Shown here: positions 25,664-35,237 of the stretch, one piece after another
Position numbering within the stretch: position 1 is the stretch's first letter
How the letters are laid out: every line of letters begins with the position of its first letter
Assembly (NCBI GenBank): GCA_903910445.1
Contig: CAIVZR010000028.1
Coordinates: forward strand, 1-64,000
DNA from: an uncultured Bacteroidota bacterium
Lineage (GTDB): Bacteria; Bacteroidota; Bacteroidia; UKL13-3
Direction: 5' to 3'
Length of the DNA: 64,000 bases
Translations under genes and position numbers: made by a program
The notes under the pieces: generated by a model
The model's input: only the letters and a program-made list of their open reading frames with translations
The model's database searches: none
Told to the model about the DNA's origin: nothing

Positions 25664-27286
25664 TTATTTAGTCGTTGGCAAATCAATGGGGTTGCTTATA
25701 CTCCCATTAGGAAATTCAACATGCAATATAGATGAAATTGTTGGAGCTATATCGGTGATATTTATCTGGTTTTTACTGCTTCCGTGAAGGATATTATACC
25801 CATAAAAATATAAAGGAACATGTGTATCGTAGCTATAGGGTGCACCATGAGTTGTGCCTTTTTTATTTGTGCTTTCGATATAGTTCGGAGGTAAAACATA
25901 GAATACATCACCGCTTCTATTTGAATTATAGGCCATTTGCAGCAGGTGAATCGTTTTGTTATGAGCCTCTTCAAAATTCAAAACAGGCGCAGGATAGGCA
26001 TCTGCCAATCCGGGAATTTTCATCAATACCTCTGCTAATTGAGATCGAATAGTTACTAACGATAATTTTTTCTTTTCAATTTCGTCGTGATTTAAATAGA
26101 TACTTTGATCGCCCATTGCCTCAAACAACAATGAATCGTGATATTCGTTCACTAAGAAATCCTTAGCTACACGTTCAACTTCTTTTGGGTCAAAAAACCC
26201 AGCATTGAATTTATGGTCAATTAAAAACTGTGGATTTTGAACAGCCCCGTGATCAGCAGTAAGAAACAATAGCACATTTTTTTTGCCAAGATTCTGGTCA
26301 AGAAAATTTAATAAATCTTCCAAATCCTTATCAAGTCGGAGGTAACAATCCTCTGTTTCAATTGCATTAGGACCAAATTGATGTCCAATATAATCGGTGG
26401 ATGAAAAGCTAACGCAAAGCAAATCGGTTATTTCATCGGCACCTAGTTTTTCGCTGGTGATTGTAGCTTTGGCAAAATCCGTTGTTAGGGTATTGCCAAA
26501 AGGGCTTCTACGAATATTTTCAAAATCTTTTGAATTTAACTTCCCAAAATCGTGTGGAAATATGGGAGCGCTTTCTCCTTTAAAGGCATTCTCATAAATC
26601 GTATTATCATCAGTTGATTCGGTATATTTACTTATTTCAAGCAAAGTATTCCATGCCATTTTGTTGTATTCTTCAGGAAATTTCAAGGCATTGAATTGAT
26701 TTACCCATTCGGGCAATTGTGGCATATAGTAGGTGCTTGAAATCCAGTAACCTGTTTTGTTATCAAACCAATAGGCCGCATTGGCCGCATGACCTGCAGG
26801 AAGAATGGCACCCCGATCTTTTAATGAAATACCTATTACTTTTGATTTAAAATTGGTTGCCAACATGAGTTCATCACCAATGGTATTTGCTAGTAAATTT
26901 TTTGGTGACATGGCGCCTGTTTTGCTATCACATCCTACCGATTTTACTGAATTATCTTCGGCACAATAGATATTTTTTTTGGTAATGCGATCGTACCAAT
27001 CATTGCTAATAATACCATGCACTGAAGGAGTAGTGCCTGTATATATACTAGCATGCCCCGGGCCAGTAACAGTAGGAGCATAATTATATCGGGTATTACT
27101 ACATTCAAATCCTTCTTTCACCAATCGTTTAAATCCGCCATCACCCAATTTATCCCAATAGCGATAAATATAATCATACTTCATTTGATCTACTACAATG
27201 CCAATAACTAATTTAGGGCGCTGCAATGATTGTGCTGTAATTGTTAAAAAAAGGCACGAAAGAAGAAGGGTATTGATGAGCTTCAT
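25664..27286 (-). CDS. pafA: PafA-type alkaline phosphatase
   Basis: 540 residues from the ATG at 27286; a TTG 45 bases upstream is rejected because the signal peptide (MKLINTLLLSCLFLTITAQ) begins at the ATG. Alkaline phosphatase superfamily: VIGIVVDQ (first metal Asp), nucleophile Thr in PTVTGPGHASIYTG (~74), Asn95 in ISNDWYDR, and Lys156-x-Arg158 in SLKDRGAILPAGH. The last pair is the phosphate-binding signature separating PafA monoesterases from the diesterases. Later metal sites are SSTDYIGHQFGPNA, LTADHGAV and THGAPYSYDTHVPL. It should release phosphate from organic monoesters in the periplasm, independent of phosphate repression in known relatives. The capD-like pseudogene follows after 40 bases. 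Confidence 0.92.
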   Translation of the reverse strand: MKLINTLLLSCLFLTITAQSLQRPKLVIGIVVDQMKYDYIYRYWDKLGDGGFKRLVKEGFECSNTRYNYAPTVTGPGHASIYTGTTPSVHGIISNDWYDRITKKNIYCAEDNSVKSVGCDSKTGAMSPKNLLANTIGDELMLATNFKSKVIGISLKDRGAILPAGHAANAAYWFDNKTGYWISSTYYMPQLPEWVNQFNALKFPEEYNKMAWNTLLEISKYTESTDDNTIYENAFKGESAPIFPHDFGKLNSKDFENIRRSPFGNTLTTDFAKATITSEKLGADEITDLLCVSFSSTDYIGHQFGPNAIETEDCYLRLDKDLEDLLNFLDQNLGKKNVLLFLTADHGAVQNPQFLIDHKFNAGFFDPKEVERVAKDFLVNEYHDSLLFEAMGDQSIYLNHDEIEKKKLSLVTIRSQLAEVLMKIPGLADAYPAPVLNFEEAHNKTIHLLQMAYNSNRSGDVFYVLPPNYIESTNKKGTTHGAPYSYDTHVPLYFYGYNILHGSSKNQINITDIAPTISSILHVEFPNGSISNPIDLPTTK

Positions 27287-27293
27287 AGGTTGG

Positions 27294-27301
27294 CAAATGT
27301 A
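27294..27301 (-). promoter_or_regulatory. pafA promoter -7 element
   Basis: TACATTTG on the minus strand, only seven bases before the pafA ATG, so the leader is extremely short. Confidence 0.5.
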
Positions 27302-27334
27302 ACCTAATTGCCCATGATGAAAACTACACAACTG

Positions 27335-28075
27335 TTAAATTTTGGAAAAGAAACTGAGAAATTCTTGTTTTTTTTGGCGTGACACATTGATCGTTTTACC
27401 ATTACTCATTACCACCTCTCCACCATCGCCACGTATGTACTTTCGAATATGTTTCATATTAATGAGATACGACTGATGTACTCTATAGAAGCCGCTTTCA
27501 GCGAGTGTTTCCTCTACATCTTTAATTGGTTTCGAAGTTTGAATTCGACGGTTATCGTTAAAGAAAAATGCAGTATAACTGCCATCTGATTCACAGTAAA
27601 CTATGTCCTTTACTTCAATAAAGGTGATCCCTTCCATGCTAGAAATAGCAATTACATCTGGGTTTTTTTGAAATGTGCTCTTCATCTTCAAGATTTCATT
27701 ACCCTGACGTTTCTCTTCTGGCTTTTTTTCTGTAATTTTTTTAATGGCACCAATTAGCTCGTCCTTATCAATAGGCTTCAATAGGTAATCTATCGCATTA
27801 AATTTAAAAGCACGCACTGCGTATTTGTCGTAAGCAGTAGTAAATATCACATGAAAGTTTATTTCGCCTAATTCACTTAGCAAATCGAATCCATTTAAAA
27901 TGGGCATCTCAATATCGAGAAAAAGTAAATCGGGGGTATTATTTCTAAGGTAAGTAAGCCCTTCTGATGAATTGTTGAACAATTTTACATCAGTCACTTG
28001 CTTACAATACTTTTGCAAAAGCAGTTGCAGAACCTCGCAACAATTAATTTCATCGTCAATAATTACTACATTCAT
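27335..28075 (-). CDS. LytTR-family response regulator
   Basis: 246 residues: receiver domain (1-~115; DDE near residues 7-9, phospho-acceptor Asp in LLFLDIEMP, FTTAYDKYAVRAF, LLKPID) and a C-terminal LytTR DNA-binding domain (~150-246; IVYCESDGSYTAFFF, GFYRVHQSYLINMKHIRKY, VSRQKKQEFL). It is encoded 11 bases after its probable sensor kinase and forms a LytS/LytR-type two-component pair. Target genes are unknown; adjacent pafA has its own promoter and could be one. Confidence 0.95.
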   Translation of the reverse strand: MNVVIIDDEINCCEVLQLLLQKYCKQVTDVKLFNNSSEGLTYLRNNTPDLLFLDIEMPILNGFDLLSELGEINFHVIFTTAYDKYAVRAFKFNAIDYLLKPIDKDELIGAIKKITEKKPEEKRQGNEILKMKSTFQKNPDVIAISSMEGITFIEVKDIVYCESDGSYTAFFFNDNRRIQTSKPIKDVEETLAESGFYRVHQSYLINMKHIRKYIRGDGGEVVMSNGKTINVSRQKKQEFLSFFSKI

Positions 28076-28086
28076 TTTTTAGGTAT

Positions 28087-30162
28087 TTAATGTTGTTCTT
28101 TAATGGGGATTTCAATTTTAACAGTTGTGCCAAAGGCAATACCAGTATCACCTAATTTATCAATTATTTCTACCGTAGCATGGGTATCATAAATTCTATT
28201 AATCATTTCAATTCTTTCAGCAGTTACTTTCATTCCATGTGACTTGTGTTCGATGGCTGTTTTACTTTTCATTCGTTGCGCCAAATCTCTTCCAATCCCA
28301 TTATCGTCAATAATAGCAGTAAGAATATTACCCTTTCTCGAGAAACTTAAATTAATTTTCCCCTCACCATTATATTGCATTAGCCCATGCCAGATTGCAT
28401 TTTCAACATAAGGCTGCAAGATCATAGGAGGTATCTCGGTTTCTTCAATATTGATATTATCATTCACGATAATTTCATAGCCAAACTTATTGGCGAAGCG
28501 AAGTGCCTCCATTTCAATATAAAGTTTTATTGCAGTAATTTCATTGCTTAAAGTTACCTGTTGAGTGCGCGAATTGTCAAGTACAAGCCGTATTAAACGC
28601 GAAAATTTAGTAAGATAATCTGAGGCAATATCGGGTTCGCTTTTAAGAATGAAAAGATTAATAGAATTTAAACAATTGAAAATGAAATGAGGGTTCATTT
28701 GGGCTCTCAGAGCCGCCATTTCAGTTTCAATGATTTTCTTTTGAAAATCGGATTGAATTTGTTGGATACGTTGTTCTTCAAAATGTTTATTGATACGAAG
28801 TACCTCATCTGTACGTTTATTCACCTGCACTTCAAGTTGCTCGTTCATTTGAATTTGTAGTTTTTGATTCTCTTGTAATTGCGTAATAAGTTGCTCTTGT
28901 GCCCTGTTTTTTTCTCTTTCAATAACCCTACTCTTGTGCCCTAACCCAACAGAGAAAAATAGAATTTCTAGGATCACACCCGTTTCGGCAAAATTACTTG
29001 GTATCATAAATGCCGAGCGAATCATCGTTTGAGAGACGGCCAAATAAGAAGCAATGATAACCCCAGAAAGTAGTGCAATGGTGCCAATTATGATATATCG
29101 AGAAAGAATATTTTTATTAAAAAACAATTGAATTAAGGCTGCCAATAGTATTCCATAATTGATGAATTTTTCAATAGCAAACAGAGGAATATTTTGATAT
29201 GAATAGGGGCTTATAACGATAATCACCAAATCCAAAGCAATCAATCCAATAAGGAAATACACGCTAATTGTTATGAACTTTTGAAGATAGCTTTGATGTA
29301 AATTTGTTTCTAAGAAATACTCTACAAATTTCAAGTAAAAAATCAAGGCTAGCGCGGTAAGTAAATTTTCGAAGCAATAAAAAAATTGAGGAAACCAGTA
29401 GGTGATAATTCTTAGATTGGCATTGAATTCAAGTAGTCGAAAGAAGATGAAAAAATTGGCCAAAATAAACAAGGCATAAAACACATAACCCCTATAATAG
29501 TTGCTTGAAAATTGCAGGATAGTATATAAGAACATGAAGAGCATGCATGCTAAAAAGCAACTCTGAAAGATGAGAAATGGCATCCGTGATTCGGACTGAC
29601 GTGAATTATAGTTTTGATATTGTGTTTGAGAATAAATTGCTACCCGAATATTTTGCATCAAGCGGAAATAGTTTTCTATTTTTAGATAGTAAATTTTAGT
29701 GGCTCCTGGTTCTATATTCAAATTAAAACCAAATGGAACACTCTTGCTCGAATATTCACGATTGGGGATTCCAAAACCCGCACTCATTTCTGTAAAATGA
29801 TCATTTTCGGGAATATATAAACTTAGGATATCGCAACGATTTGAGAGTACAATTGCCTGAATAGAATCTTTGCCTTGGTTATGTAGAACCAATTGGAACC
29901 AAACGTTTTGTTTGCCAAAAGCAAAAGGGGCATTGAGTGCATTCGTGAAATCAAGCGTTTTAAACTCTTTAGTTTCAATTTGTTTGGTATTTAATTGCTT
30001 ACTGCTATCGATGTATGCAGGGCAATTAGTTAAATCGAAACCGTCAGGAGAATTAAATAGTATACTATTTGAAATATCAATTTCATTTTGAGCCCAGCCC
30101 TCCCCTTTGAATAAGAAGAACATGGAAAGCACATAGAGTATTCTAAGATTTCTTTTAAGCAA
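28087..30162 (-). CDS. 7TMR-DISM sensor histidine kinase (LytS-like)
   Basis: 691 residues, TTG start at 30162 (no ATG gives the signal peptide ending GWAQ). Order: periplasmic 7TMR-DISM extracellular domain (~25-180, carbohydrate-binding-like beta fold), seven membrane helices (~190-400), a coiled coil (~405-465; EKNRAQEQLITQLQENQKLQ), then a His_kinase dimerisation domain with MNPHFIFNCLNSINLFI and an ATPase domain (PPMILQPYVENAIWHG, DDNGIGRDLA). It senses an unknown extracellular signal and passes phosphate to the LytTR regulator 11 bases downstream. Confidence 0.93.
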   Translation of the reverse strand: MLKRNLRILYVLSMFFLFKGEGWAQNEIDISNSILFNSPDGFDLTNCPAYIDSSKQLNTKQIETKEFKTLDFTNALNAPFAFGKQNVWFQLVLHNQGKDSIQAIVLSNRCDILSLYIPENDHFTEMSAGFGIPNREYSSKSVPFGFNLNIEPGATKIYYLKIENYFRLMQNIRVAIYSQTQYQNYNSRQSESRMPFLIFQSCFLACMLFMFLYTILQFSSNYYRGYVFYALFILANFFIFFRLLEFNANLRIITYWFPQFFYCFENLLTALALIFYLKFVEYFLETNLHQSYLQKFITISVYFLIGLIALDLVIIVISPYSYQNIPLFAIEKFINYGILLAALIQLFFNKNILSRYIIIGTIALLSGVIIASYLAVSQTMIRSAFMIPSNFAETGVILEILFFSVGLGHKSRVIEREKNRAQEQLITQLQENQKLQIQMNEQLEVQVNKRTDEVLRINKHFEEQRIQQIQSDFQKKIIETEMAALRAQMNPHFIFNCLNSINLFILKSEPDIASDYLTKFSRLIRLVLDNSRTQQVTLSNEITAIKLYIEMEALRFANKFGYEIIVNDNINIEETEIPPMILQPYVENAIWHGLMQYNGEGKINLSFSRKGNILTAIIDDNGIGRDLAQRMKSKTAIEHKSHGMKVTAERIEMINRIYDTHATVEIIDKLGDTGIAFGTTVKIEIPIKEQH

Positions 30163-30216
30163 GTGTTTTAATTTCGTGGAGTTACAAATATGTGATATTT
30201 TTCTAAGTTAATGAGC

Positions 30217-30750
30217 TTATAAATTAGGATTGGTTTTTTTATTCGCCCTTATCATTTCTGTGTATCCCATTTTTCTGCTCAAAGCACCAATTGCCATAAT
30301 AATTCTTTTTGCCTTTGTATCATTAGTTTTGGCACTATCAATCCATTTCGAAAAATATTTCTGATGCGAAAACGGTAATGATTTGAAATATTTCGATGCT
30401 TCAGGGTCATCGTTTAGGCAAAGCATAAATTCTTCGGAGAATTCAAATGGGGTGTTATCGGGCTCCATTATTACATCCAACTCATAGCCTGCTCGTTTAC
30501 CCAATGCCTTTCTCACATCTGCCTTTAGTGCCATTATAAAGTTGCCTTCACCCATTGGTAATAAGGATACCTGACGAAACGAATATTCGTCCAGGGTGCC
30601 TTTCACAGCGAATGATGTTTTTTGATTCGGTATTAATTTTGAGGCAATATTTTCAGGAATTTCAATATAGGTCCAACCGGTTTTTTCACCCATCTCCTCA
30701 AATTTTTTCATCGTTGCTTTGAAGCGAATTATATTATTGCTTTTGGCCAT
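30217..30750 (-). CDS. YdeI/DUF1905-family protein
   Basis: 177 residues, cytoplasmic. Residues ~5-95 match DUF1905 (GWTYIEIPENIASKL, FAVKGTLDEYSFRQVSLLPMGEGNF), and ~110-177 the YdeI/OmpD-associated segment (FKSLPFSHQKYFSKWID, KAKRIIMAIGALSRKM). Members have been linked to bacteriocin or stress resistance but have no established biochemical activity. It stands alone, divergent from the histidine kinase at 30883. Confidence 0.85.
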   Translation of the reverse strand: MAKSNNIIRFKATMKKFEEMGEKTGWTYIEIPENIASKLIPNQKTSFAVKGTLDEYSFRQVSLLPMGEGNFIMALKADVRKALGKRAGYELDVIMEPDNTPFEFSEEFMLCLNDDPEASKYFKSLPFSHQKYFSKWIDSAKTNDTKAKRIIMAIGALSRKMGYTEMIRANKKTNPNL

Positions 30751-30882
30751 TTTTACAAAAGTAGGAAACTTTTTTATTTGGGTAATAACAATTGCATAAG
30801 CATCAAATTTCTGTCAGTAATTGCAAACGATATACAGATATGCGTGAGAAACTCTTATTTTGCAAAGGTTTTATTATACAAT

Positions 30883-32085
30883 ATGTTAGCTCCATCAATA
30901 TATGATCGTAAAAAACGCTGGAAAATCTGGTTGTTTTTTGTGGCTATTGCTATCGGCATCTTTACTTTACTCTACACCAATTTCATGGTGAAGAAGCTAT
31001 CGGTAGAGGAGCGAAATAAAATGCAACAATGGGCCGATGCTTATCGATTGATAACATCGGATGAAGATTTGAGCTCGGGCACTCAAAATTATTTGCTTAA
31101 TAGTGTAATTCGCGCCAATAAGACCATTCCAGTAATTTTGGCCGACGAGAAAGGCAATATTAATTCGGTACTTAATTTCGATTCGGTACGAGATTCTGAT
31201 CCTGACTTTTTAAAAGGGTCGTATATGCAAAAGCAATTGCAATTAATGCAGAGTAAGAATGATAGCATCAAATTTTATTTCGACCCTAGCGACTCTACCC
31301 GATATAATGTTTTGTACTATAAGGAAAGTTTGATACTTCAACAGTTAAGGTATTATCCATTTGTGCAACTCGGAATTATAGCATTGTTTTTACTGGTTTC
31401 TTATCTGGCATTTTCTGCTTCACGTAGAAGCGAACAAAATAAAGTATGGCTGGGAATGAGTAAAGAAACAGCCCATCAGCTGGGTACTCCAATTTCTTCT
31501 TTGATGGCGTGGATGGAAATGATAAAAACAGACAGGGAACATATTGATCCTACCTTGGTAGAGGAGATGGATAAGGATTTACAACGCTTGAATTTGATAA
31601 CGGAGCGCTTTAGTAAGATTGGTTCAGAGCCAATACTTAAAGAAGCCAATCTAAGCGAAGTGGTTTCATCGGCATTGGATTATATGGAGAAACGAAGTAG
31701 TAAAAAGGTATTGTTTGGATTCTATACCAACGATGCTGCCGACAGTATTTGTAAATTAAATATTCCATTGTTTGAATGGGTGATTGAGAACCTAACCAAA
31801 AATGCTATTGACGCAATGGATGGGGAAGGCACCATAACTTGTGCCATGCACGTTTCGGGCAAAAATGTTATTATTGATTTTACTGATACTGGAAAAGGAT
31901 TAAAAACGAATCAATTTAAAACAATTTTCAATCCAGGATTTACCACCAAGAAAAGGGGATGGGGCATGGGTTTAAGCCTTGTAAAACGAATTATTGAAGC
32001 GTATCATGAAGGTAAAATATATGTACGGGGTAGTGAACTCAACCGAGGAACTACCATAAGGATAGAATTGAAACGTGTTAATTAA
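30883..32085 (+). CDS. Sensor histidine kinase
   Basis: 400 residues from the ATG at 30883; an open extension to 30778 adds 35 residues without a membrane or signal feature and is rejected. Layout: TM1 (~14-34), periplasmic sensor region (~35-150), TM2 (~153-178), a HisKA-type dimerisation domain with HQLGTPISSL (phosphoacceptor His) and an HATPase_c domain (NLTKNAIDAMDG N-box, DTGKGL, GWGMGLSLVKRII). The GTPIS variant of the H-box is common in Bacteroidota kinases. No response regulator is adjacent. The large membrane protein at the right edge of the window may belong to a related kinase family. Confidence 0.92.
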   Translation: MLAPSIYDRKKRWKIWLFFVAIAIGIFTLLYTNFMVKKLSVEERNKMQQWADAYRLITSDEDLSSGTQNYLLNSVIRANKTIPVILADEKGNINSVLNFDSVRDSDPDFLKGSYMQKQLQLMQSKNDSIKFYFDPSDSTRYNVLYYKESLILQQLRYYPFVQLGIIALFLLVSYLAFSASRRSEQNKVWLGMSKETAHQLGTPISSLMAWMEMIKTDREHIDPTLVEEMDKDLQRLNLITERFSKIGSEPILKEANLSEVVSSALDYMEKRSSKKVLFGFYTNDAADSICKLNIPLFEWVIENLTKNAIDAMDGEGTITCAMHVSGKNVIIDFTDTGKGLKTNQFKTIFNPGFTTKKRGWGMGLSLVKRIIEAYHEGKIYVRGSELNRGTTIRIELKRVN

Positions 32086-32095
32086 TATTGATAAA

Positions 32096-32133
32096 ACAAA
32101 AAAAGCCGGTTGAAATTTCATCCGGCTTTTTTT
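32096..32133. terminator. Bidirectional terminator after the histidine kinase
   Basis: AAAAGCCGG (32101-32109) pairs with CCGGCTTTT (32122-32130) around an inner palindrome TGAAATTTCA, with one T-T mismatch; A- and T-runs flank it. Confidence 0.8.
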
Positions 32134-32144
32134 AATAAATATTA

Positions 32145-32522
32145 TTAGTTTTCCTTGCTTGGTGCAGGTTGTTCGTTCCTTCCTCCACAATGCTTGCCCC
32201 AACGCGATTTCATTTGTTGTTTGAAGGCTTCACGCTCTTCGGGCGACATATTCGCCATGCGTTGATCCATACGAGCTTTCCAGTGTTGTGGGCCTCCATG
32301 ATGACCACCCCATCCACCGTGACCACGGTGACCGCGGAAACCACCTACCAAAATACGCATCAGCACTAAAATACCGAGTGCCTGTGCAAAGCCAATATTT
32401 CCGGTGAATACCGCAGGAATTAGCCAATTCCAAAGATGCATAATGATATATCCGCCAAGCAATACAAATGCAATTCCGAATAATGCAAATTTCAATCCTT
32501 TTAAAATCCAAAAACGTTTCAT
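32145..32522 (-). CDS. Small His/Gly-rich membrane protein (paralogue A)
   Basis: 125 residues. Two hydrophobic helices (~10-30 and ~40-60) joined by LWNWLIPAVFTGN, then a loop extremely rich in Gly and His (GGFRGHRGHGGWGGHHGG) and a charged C-terminus with MSPEEREAFKQQMKSRWG that recalls Spy/CpxP-like helices. The LWNWLxPxxFxG core is shared with the next gene upstream. The His-rich loop could bind metal; no function is established. It is the last gene of the ECF sigma operon. Confidence 0.8.
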   Translation of the reverse strand: MKRFWILKGLKFALFGIAFVLLGGYIIMHLWNWLIPAVFTGNIGFAQALGILVLMRILVGGFRGHRGHGGWGGHHGGPQHWKARMDQRMANMSPEEREAFKQQMKSRWGKHCGGRNEQPAPSKEN

Positions 32523-32553
32523 TTTATTAATAATTAAATTGTTAGAAAAAGTA

Positions 32554-32829
32554 TTAGTTGTTTTTTTCAGGGTTTACTATTTCCTGATTGTTGCAATGAT
32601 TGGGATATCCTTGATATCCGCCTGGGTGACCTCCACGATGTAATCCTCCGGTGAGAATAAAGGAGAGCGCCATCAATCCTAGTGCATGCTTTAGTTTGAT
32701 TTTTGGACCAGAGAATAATTCTGGTACCAGCCAATTCCAAAGTTTGAGCACAAGGAATCCAGTTACAAAAACTGCTAATAATGCAAGGCCAATAAATTTA
32801 AGGGCCATGAGTACTGTGAATGTTGTCAT
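32554..32829 (-). CDS. Small His/Gly-rich membrane protein (paralogue B)
   Basis: 91 residues; two helices (~8-28, ~43-62), the shared LWNWLVPELFSGP linker and ALGLMALSFILTGG helix, then a short GGLHRGGHPGGYQGYPNH segment. It is a shorter paralogue of the gene downstream, which carries the same architecture plus a C-terminal extension. It lies 21 bases after the sigma-factor gene, so it belongs to the same transcript. Possible regulatory or metal-related role; unproven. Confidence 0.78.
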   Translation of the reverse strand: MTTFTVLMALKFIGLALLAVFVTGFLVLKLWNWLVPELFSGPKIKLKHALGLMALSFILTGGLHRGGHPGGYQGYPNHCNNQEIVNPEKNN

Positions 32830-32850
32830 TTTAATTTTTAATTAAGATTA

Positions 32851-33432
32851 TTATAATTCATTATATAAATATTGCAATCGTTCCCGCATGAAGCTTACTG
32901 CATAACGTTTACGTGAGATCAAGGTTTTCACAGGAGTGCCGGTAAGTGCCGCTATCTGTTCAAATTTTAATCCATCAAACTCATGCATTTCAAATACATC
33001 CCTTTGCGCTTCGGGCAATTCATCAAGCACTTCTGCTATAGCATCCATAATACTTTCACGCATCAGGAGTGTATCCGCCGAATCGCTGGCAGCAGGAAGC
33101 AAATCGGCCAATAACAAAGCATCGTCATCATCTTCTCCCAGGGTGATTTCCTGATCTAAACGTTCAGGTTTCTTGCGACGATAGGTATCGGTGATTTTGT
33201 TGCGTGCTACTGTAAATAACCATGACGCCAATTGTTGTACAGGCTTCATGAGTCGGTAGCTTTGCACCAGTTCATAGAAAACATCCTGCAGAATGTCCTC
33301 CGCATCCTCTTCGTCGGGAATTCGAAAGCGAATAAAATCGAGCAGCCTCCCTCTGTTGGAGCTTACCACATCCTCAATATTTTGATTCTGCTGATTTGTT
33401 ATTTCTTCCATTGCATGGGTTGCAATATCCAT
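32851..33432 (-). CDS. ECF-family RNA polymerase sigma factor
   Basis: 193 residues with sigma-70 region 2 (DAEDILQDVFYELVQSYR, WLFTVARNKITDTYRRKKP) and region 4 (LPEAQRDVFEMHEFDGLKFEQIAALTGTPVKTL). The linker between them (~100-125) is unusually acidic (LGEDDDDALLLADLLPA). The ATG at 33432 is used here; an ATG seven codons later is possible. No classical anti-sigma gene follows. Instead two small membrane proteins are in the operon, which may take that role or be its main targets. Confidence 0.92.
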   Translation of the reverse strand: MDIATHAMEEITNQQNQNIEDVVSSNRGRLLDFIRFRIPDEEDAEDILQDVFYELVQSYRLMKPVQQLASWLFTVARNKITDTYRRKKPERLDQEITLGEDDDDALLLADLLPAASDSADTLLMRESIMDAIAEVLDELPEAQRDVFEMHEFDGLKFEQIAALTGTPVKTLISRKRYAVSFMRERLQYLYNEL

Positions 33433-33558
33433 ATATAAGGATAAAGACGAATAGGAATGAAAATTACTTTAAAATATTTAAAAATATTTTAGACTTGCTG
33501 TTCAAGGCCTATAAAATTGGGTAGAATAATGGAGTAGGGTATAGGATAAAGGAAGCAT

Positions 33559-34053
33559 TTACCCCTCAAAACCTTTTACTTTTTCCATTACTTCACTGGT
33601 AAGTTGTAATTTGTAGTCAATTACTTTTTGTTGTAAAGAAGTATCGGATATCGCAAGAATTTGTAATGCAAGAATCCCTGCATTCTTTGATGCATTGAGT
33701 GCTACGGTTGCCACGGGCACCCCGTTTGGCATTTGCAAAATAGACAGGATTGAGTCCCAGCCATCGAGGCTATTGCTACTTTTAACGGGCACTCCAATTA
33801 CAGGCAATGGCGTGATACTCGCCACCATTCCTGGCAAATGGGCAGCACCGCCTGCACCTGCAATAATTACTTTGATGCCTCTGGTATGCGCTTGGGTTGC
33901 ATATTCCATCATACGATGGGGTGTACGATGTGCCGATACAATGGTGGCTTCATAGGCAATATGATGTTCTTTTAAAAAATCGGCAGCAGCTTGCATTACT
34001 TTCCAGTCGCTGTCGCTACCCATAATAATACCTACAATTGGTGTTGAACTCAT
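33559..34053 (-). CDS. purE: N5-carboxyaminoimidazole ribonucleotide mutase
   Basis: 164 residues, class I PurE, which converts N5-CAIR to CAIR in purine synthesis. Visible are VGIIMGSDSDWKVM at the N-terminus, the SAHRTP catalytic segment (His about 42), AGAGGAAHLPGM and GVPV. The start codon overlaps the end of purK by four bases, so the two enzymes of this two-step route are translationally coupled. Confidence 0.97.
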   Translation of the reverse strand: MSSTPIVGIIMGSDSDWKVMQAAADFLKEHHIAYEATIVSAHRTPHRMMEYATQAHTRGIKVIIAGAGGAAHLPGMVASITPLPVIGVPVKSSNSLDGWDSILSILQMPNGVPVATVALNASKNAGILALQILAISDTSLQQKVIDYKLQLTSEVMEKVKGFEG

Positions 34054-35204
34054 GATGTTGCTTTTACGCTTATTTCTTTTTTTACTTTATTGGCCAATGC
34101 AATGGCATCATCGATACGATTGCTACACACCGTAATATGACCCATCTTACGAAAAGGCTTGGTGGTGGTTTTTCCGTACAAATGTACATATACCCCGGCA
34201 TTTGAAATTATTTTTTCAAACCCTTCATACCAAACCTTCCCAGTATAATTTTTTTCTCCAGTTAAATTTATCATTACTGCGGGTTGTATCACCTCCGTAT
34301 TGCCTAATGGCAAATTAAGAATGGCTCTTAAATGTTGTTCAAACTGGCTGCAGGCGCATGCTTCAATAGTATGATGGCCACTATTGTGTGGGCGAGGTGC
34401 CACTTCGTTCACATATAAACCACCCTCCTTATCTAAAATCATTTCTACAGCAAGTATACCTACATGATGAAAAGCATCACTTACTTCGAGTGCTAAGGAT
34501 TTCATCTGGTTGCTTAGTTTTTCGTCGACACGTGCTGGATAAACCAATACATCTAATAAATTGGCCTCGTCATTGAAAACCATTTCCACCGCATCGTAAA
34601 TAGCGGTTTCGCCATGAGCATTGCGAGCAACAATGATTGCGTATTCGGTATCGATATTTAATTTTGACTCAATAACACTTTCACCATCGAGCAATAAAAA
34701 TAAATCATCATTTGAATTAATTACCGCCACCCCTTTGCCATCATAGCCTCCCGTAGCAAGCTTTTGAACAAATGGATAGCTAAGTTTTGCTTCAGCTAAA
34801 TGATTGAGTATTTCCTCTTTGCTTTGAACAATGGTAAAGGAGGCTGTTTTTATTTCATTTTCATCATAAAAGGCCTTTTGCAACGCCTTGTTCTGAATAG
34901 TACGAAGTACCGAAGGTTGAGGATAAACGTGCACTCCTTCTTTTTCTAATTGTTCTAAGGCATCAACATTTACATGTTCAATTTCAATAGTAAGAATATG
35001 GCATGATTTCCCAAAATTATAGATTGCATCGTAGTCGAAATAGCTCTTACATACTTTGTATTCATTGCAAAGTATTTTACAAGGAGCATTTTCTTCATTT
35101 GCAAGAATACTTGTATTTAAATCCCATTTTACGGCCTCTTCTAGAAGCATTTTACCCAATTGTCCGCTACCAATGATGCCTATCTTTTGTTGTTGTAATG
35201 TCAT
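34050..35204 (-). CDS. purK: N5-carboxyaminoimidazole ribonucleotide synthetase
   Basis: 384 residues, an ATP-grasp enzyme that carboxylates AIR to N5-CAIR using bicarbonate. Visible are the N-terminal GIIGSGQLGKMLLEEA, the ATP-grasp KLATGGYDGKGV, the metal/nucleotide region EMILDKEGGLYVNEVAPRPHNSGH and the C-terminal GKTTTKPFRKMGH. It supplies the substrate for PurE, encoded next. birA ends 33 bases upstream on the same strand. Confidence 0.97.
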   Translation of the reverse strand: MTLQQQKIGIIGSGQLGKMLLEEAVKWDLNTSILANEENAPCKILCNEYKVCKSYFDYDAIYNFGKSCHILTIEIEHVNVDALEQLEKEGVHVYPQPSVLRTIQNKALQKAFYDENEIKTASFTIVQSKEEILNHLAEAKLSYPFVQKLATGGYDGKGVAVINSNDDLFLLLDGESVIESKLNIDTEYAIIVARNAHGETAIYDAVEMVFNDEANLLDVLVYPARVDEKLSNQMKSLALEVSDAFHHVGILAVEMILDKEGGLYVNEVAPRPHNSGHHTIEACACSQFEQHLRAILNLPLGNTEVIQPAVMINLTGEKNYTGKVWYEGFEKIISNAGVYVHLYGKTTTKPFRKMGHITVCSNRIDDAIALANKVKKEISVKATS

Positions 35205-35237
35205 GTTTGTCTGTTATAAATTCTCAATACCTGTTGC

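Noticed and set aside
32230-33154. Alternative GC-richer frames over the ECF sigma/mini-membrane-protein operon
   Set aside because: They overlap recognisable genes on the minus strand or its complement and encode no plausible protein.
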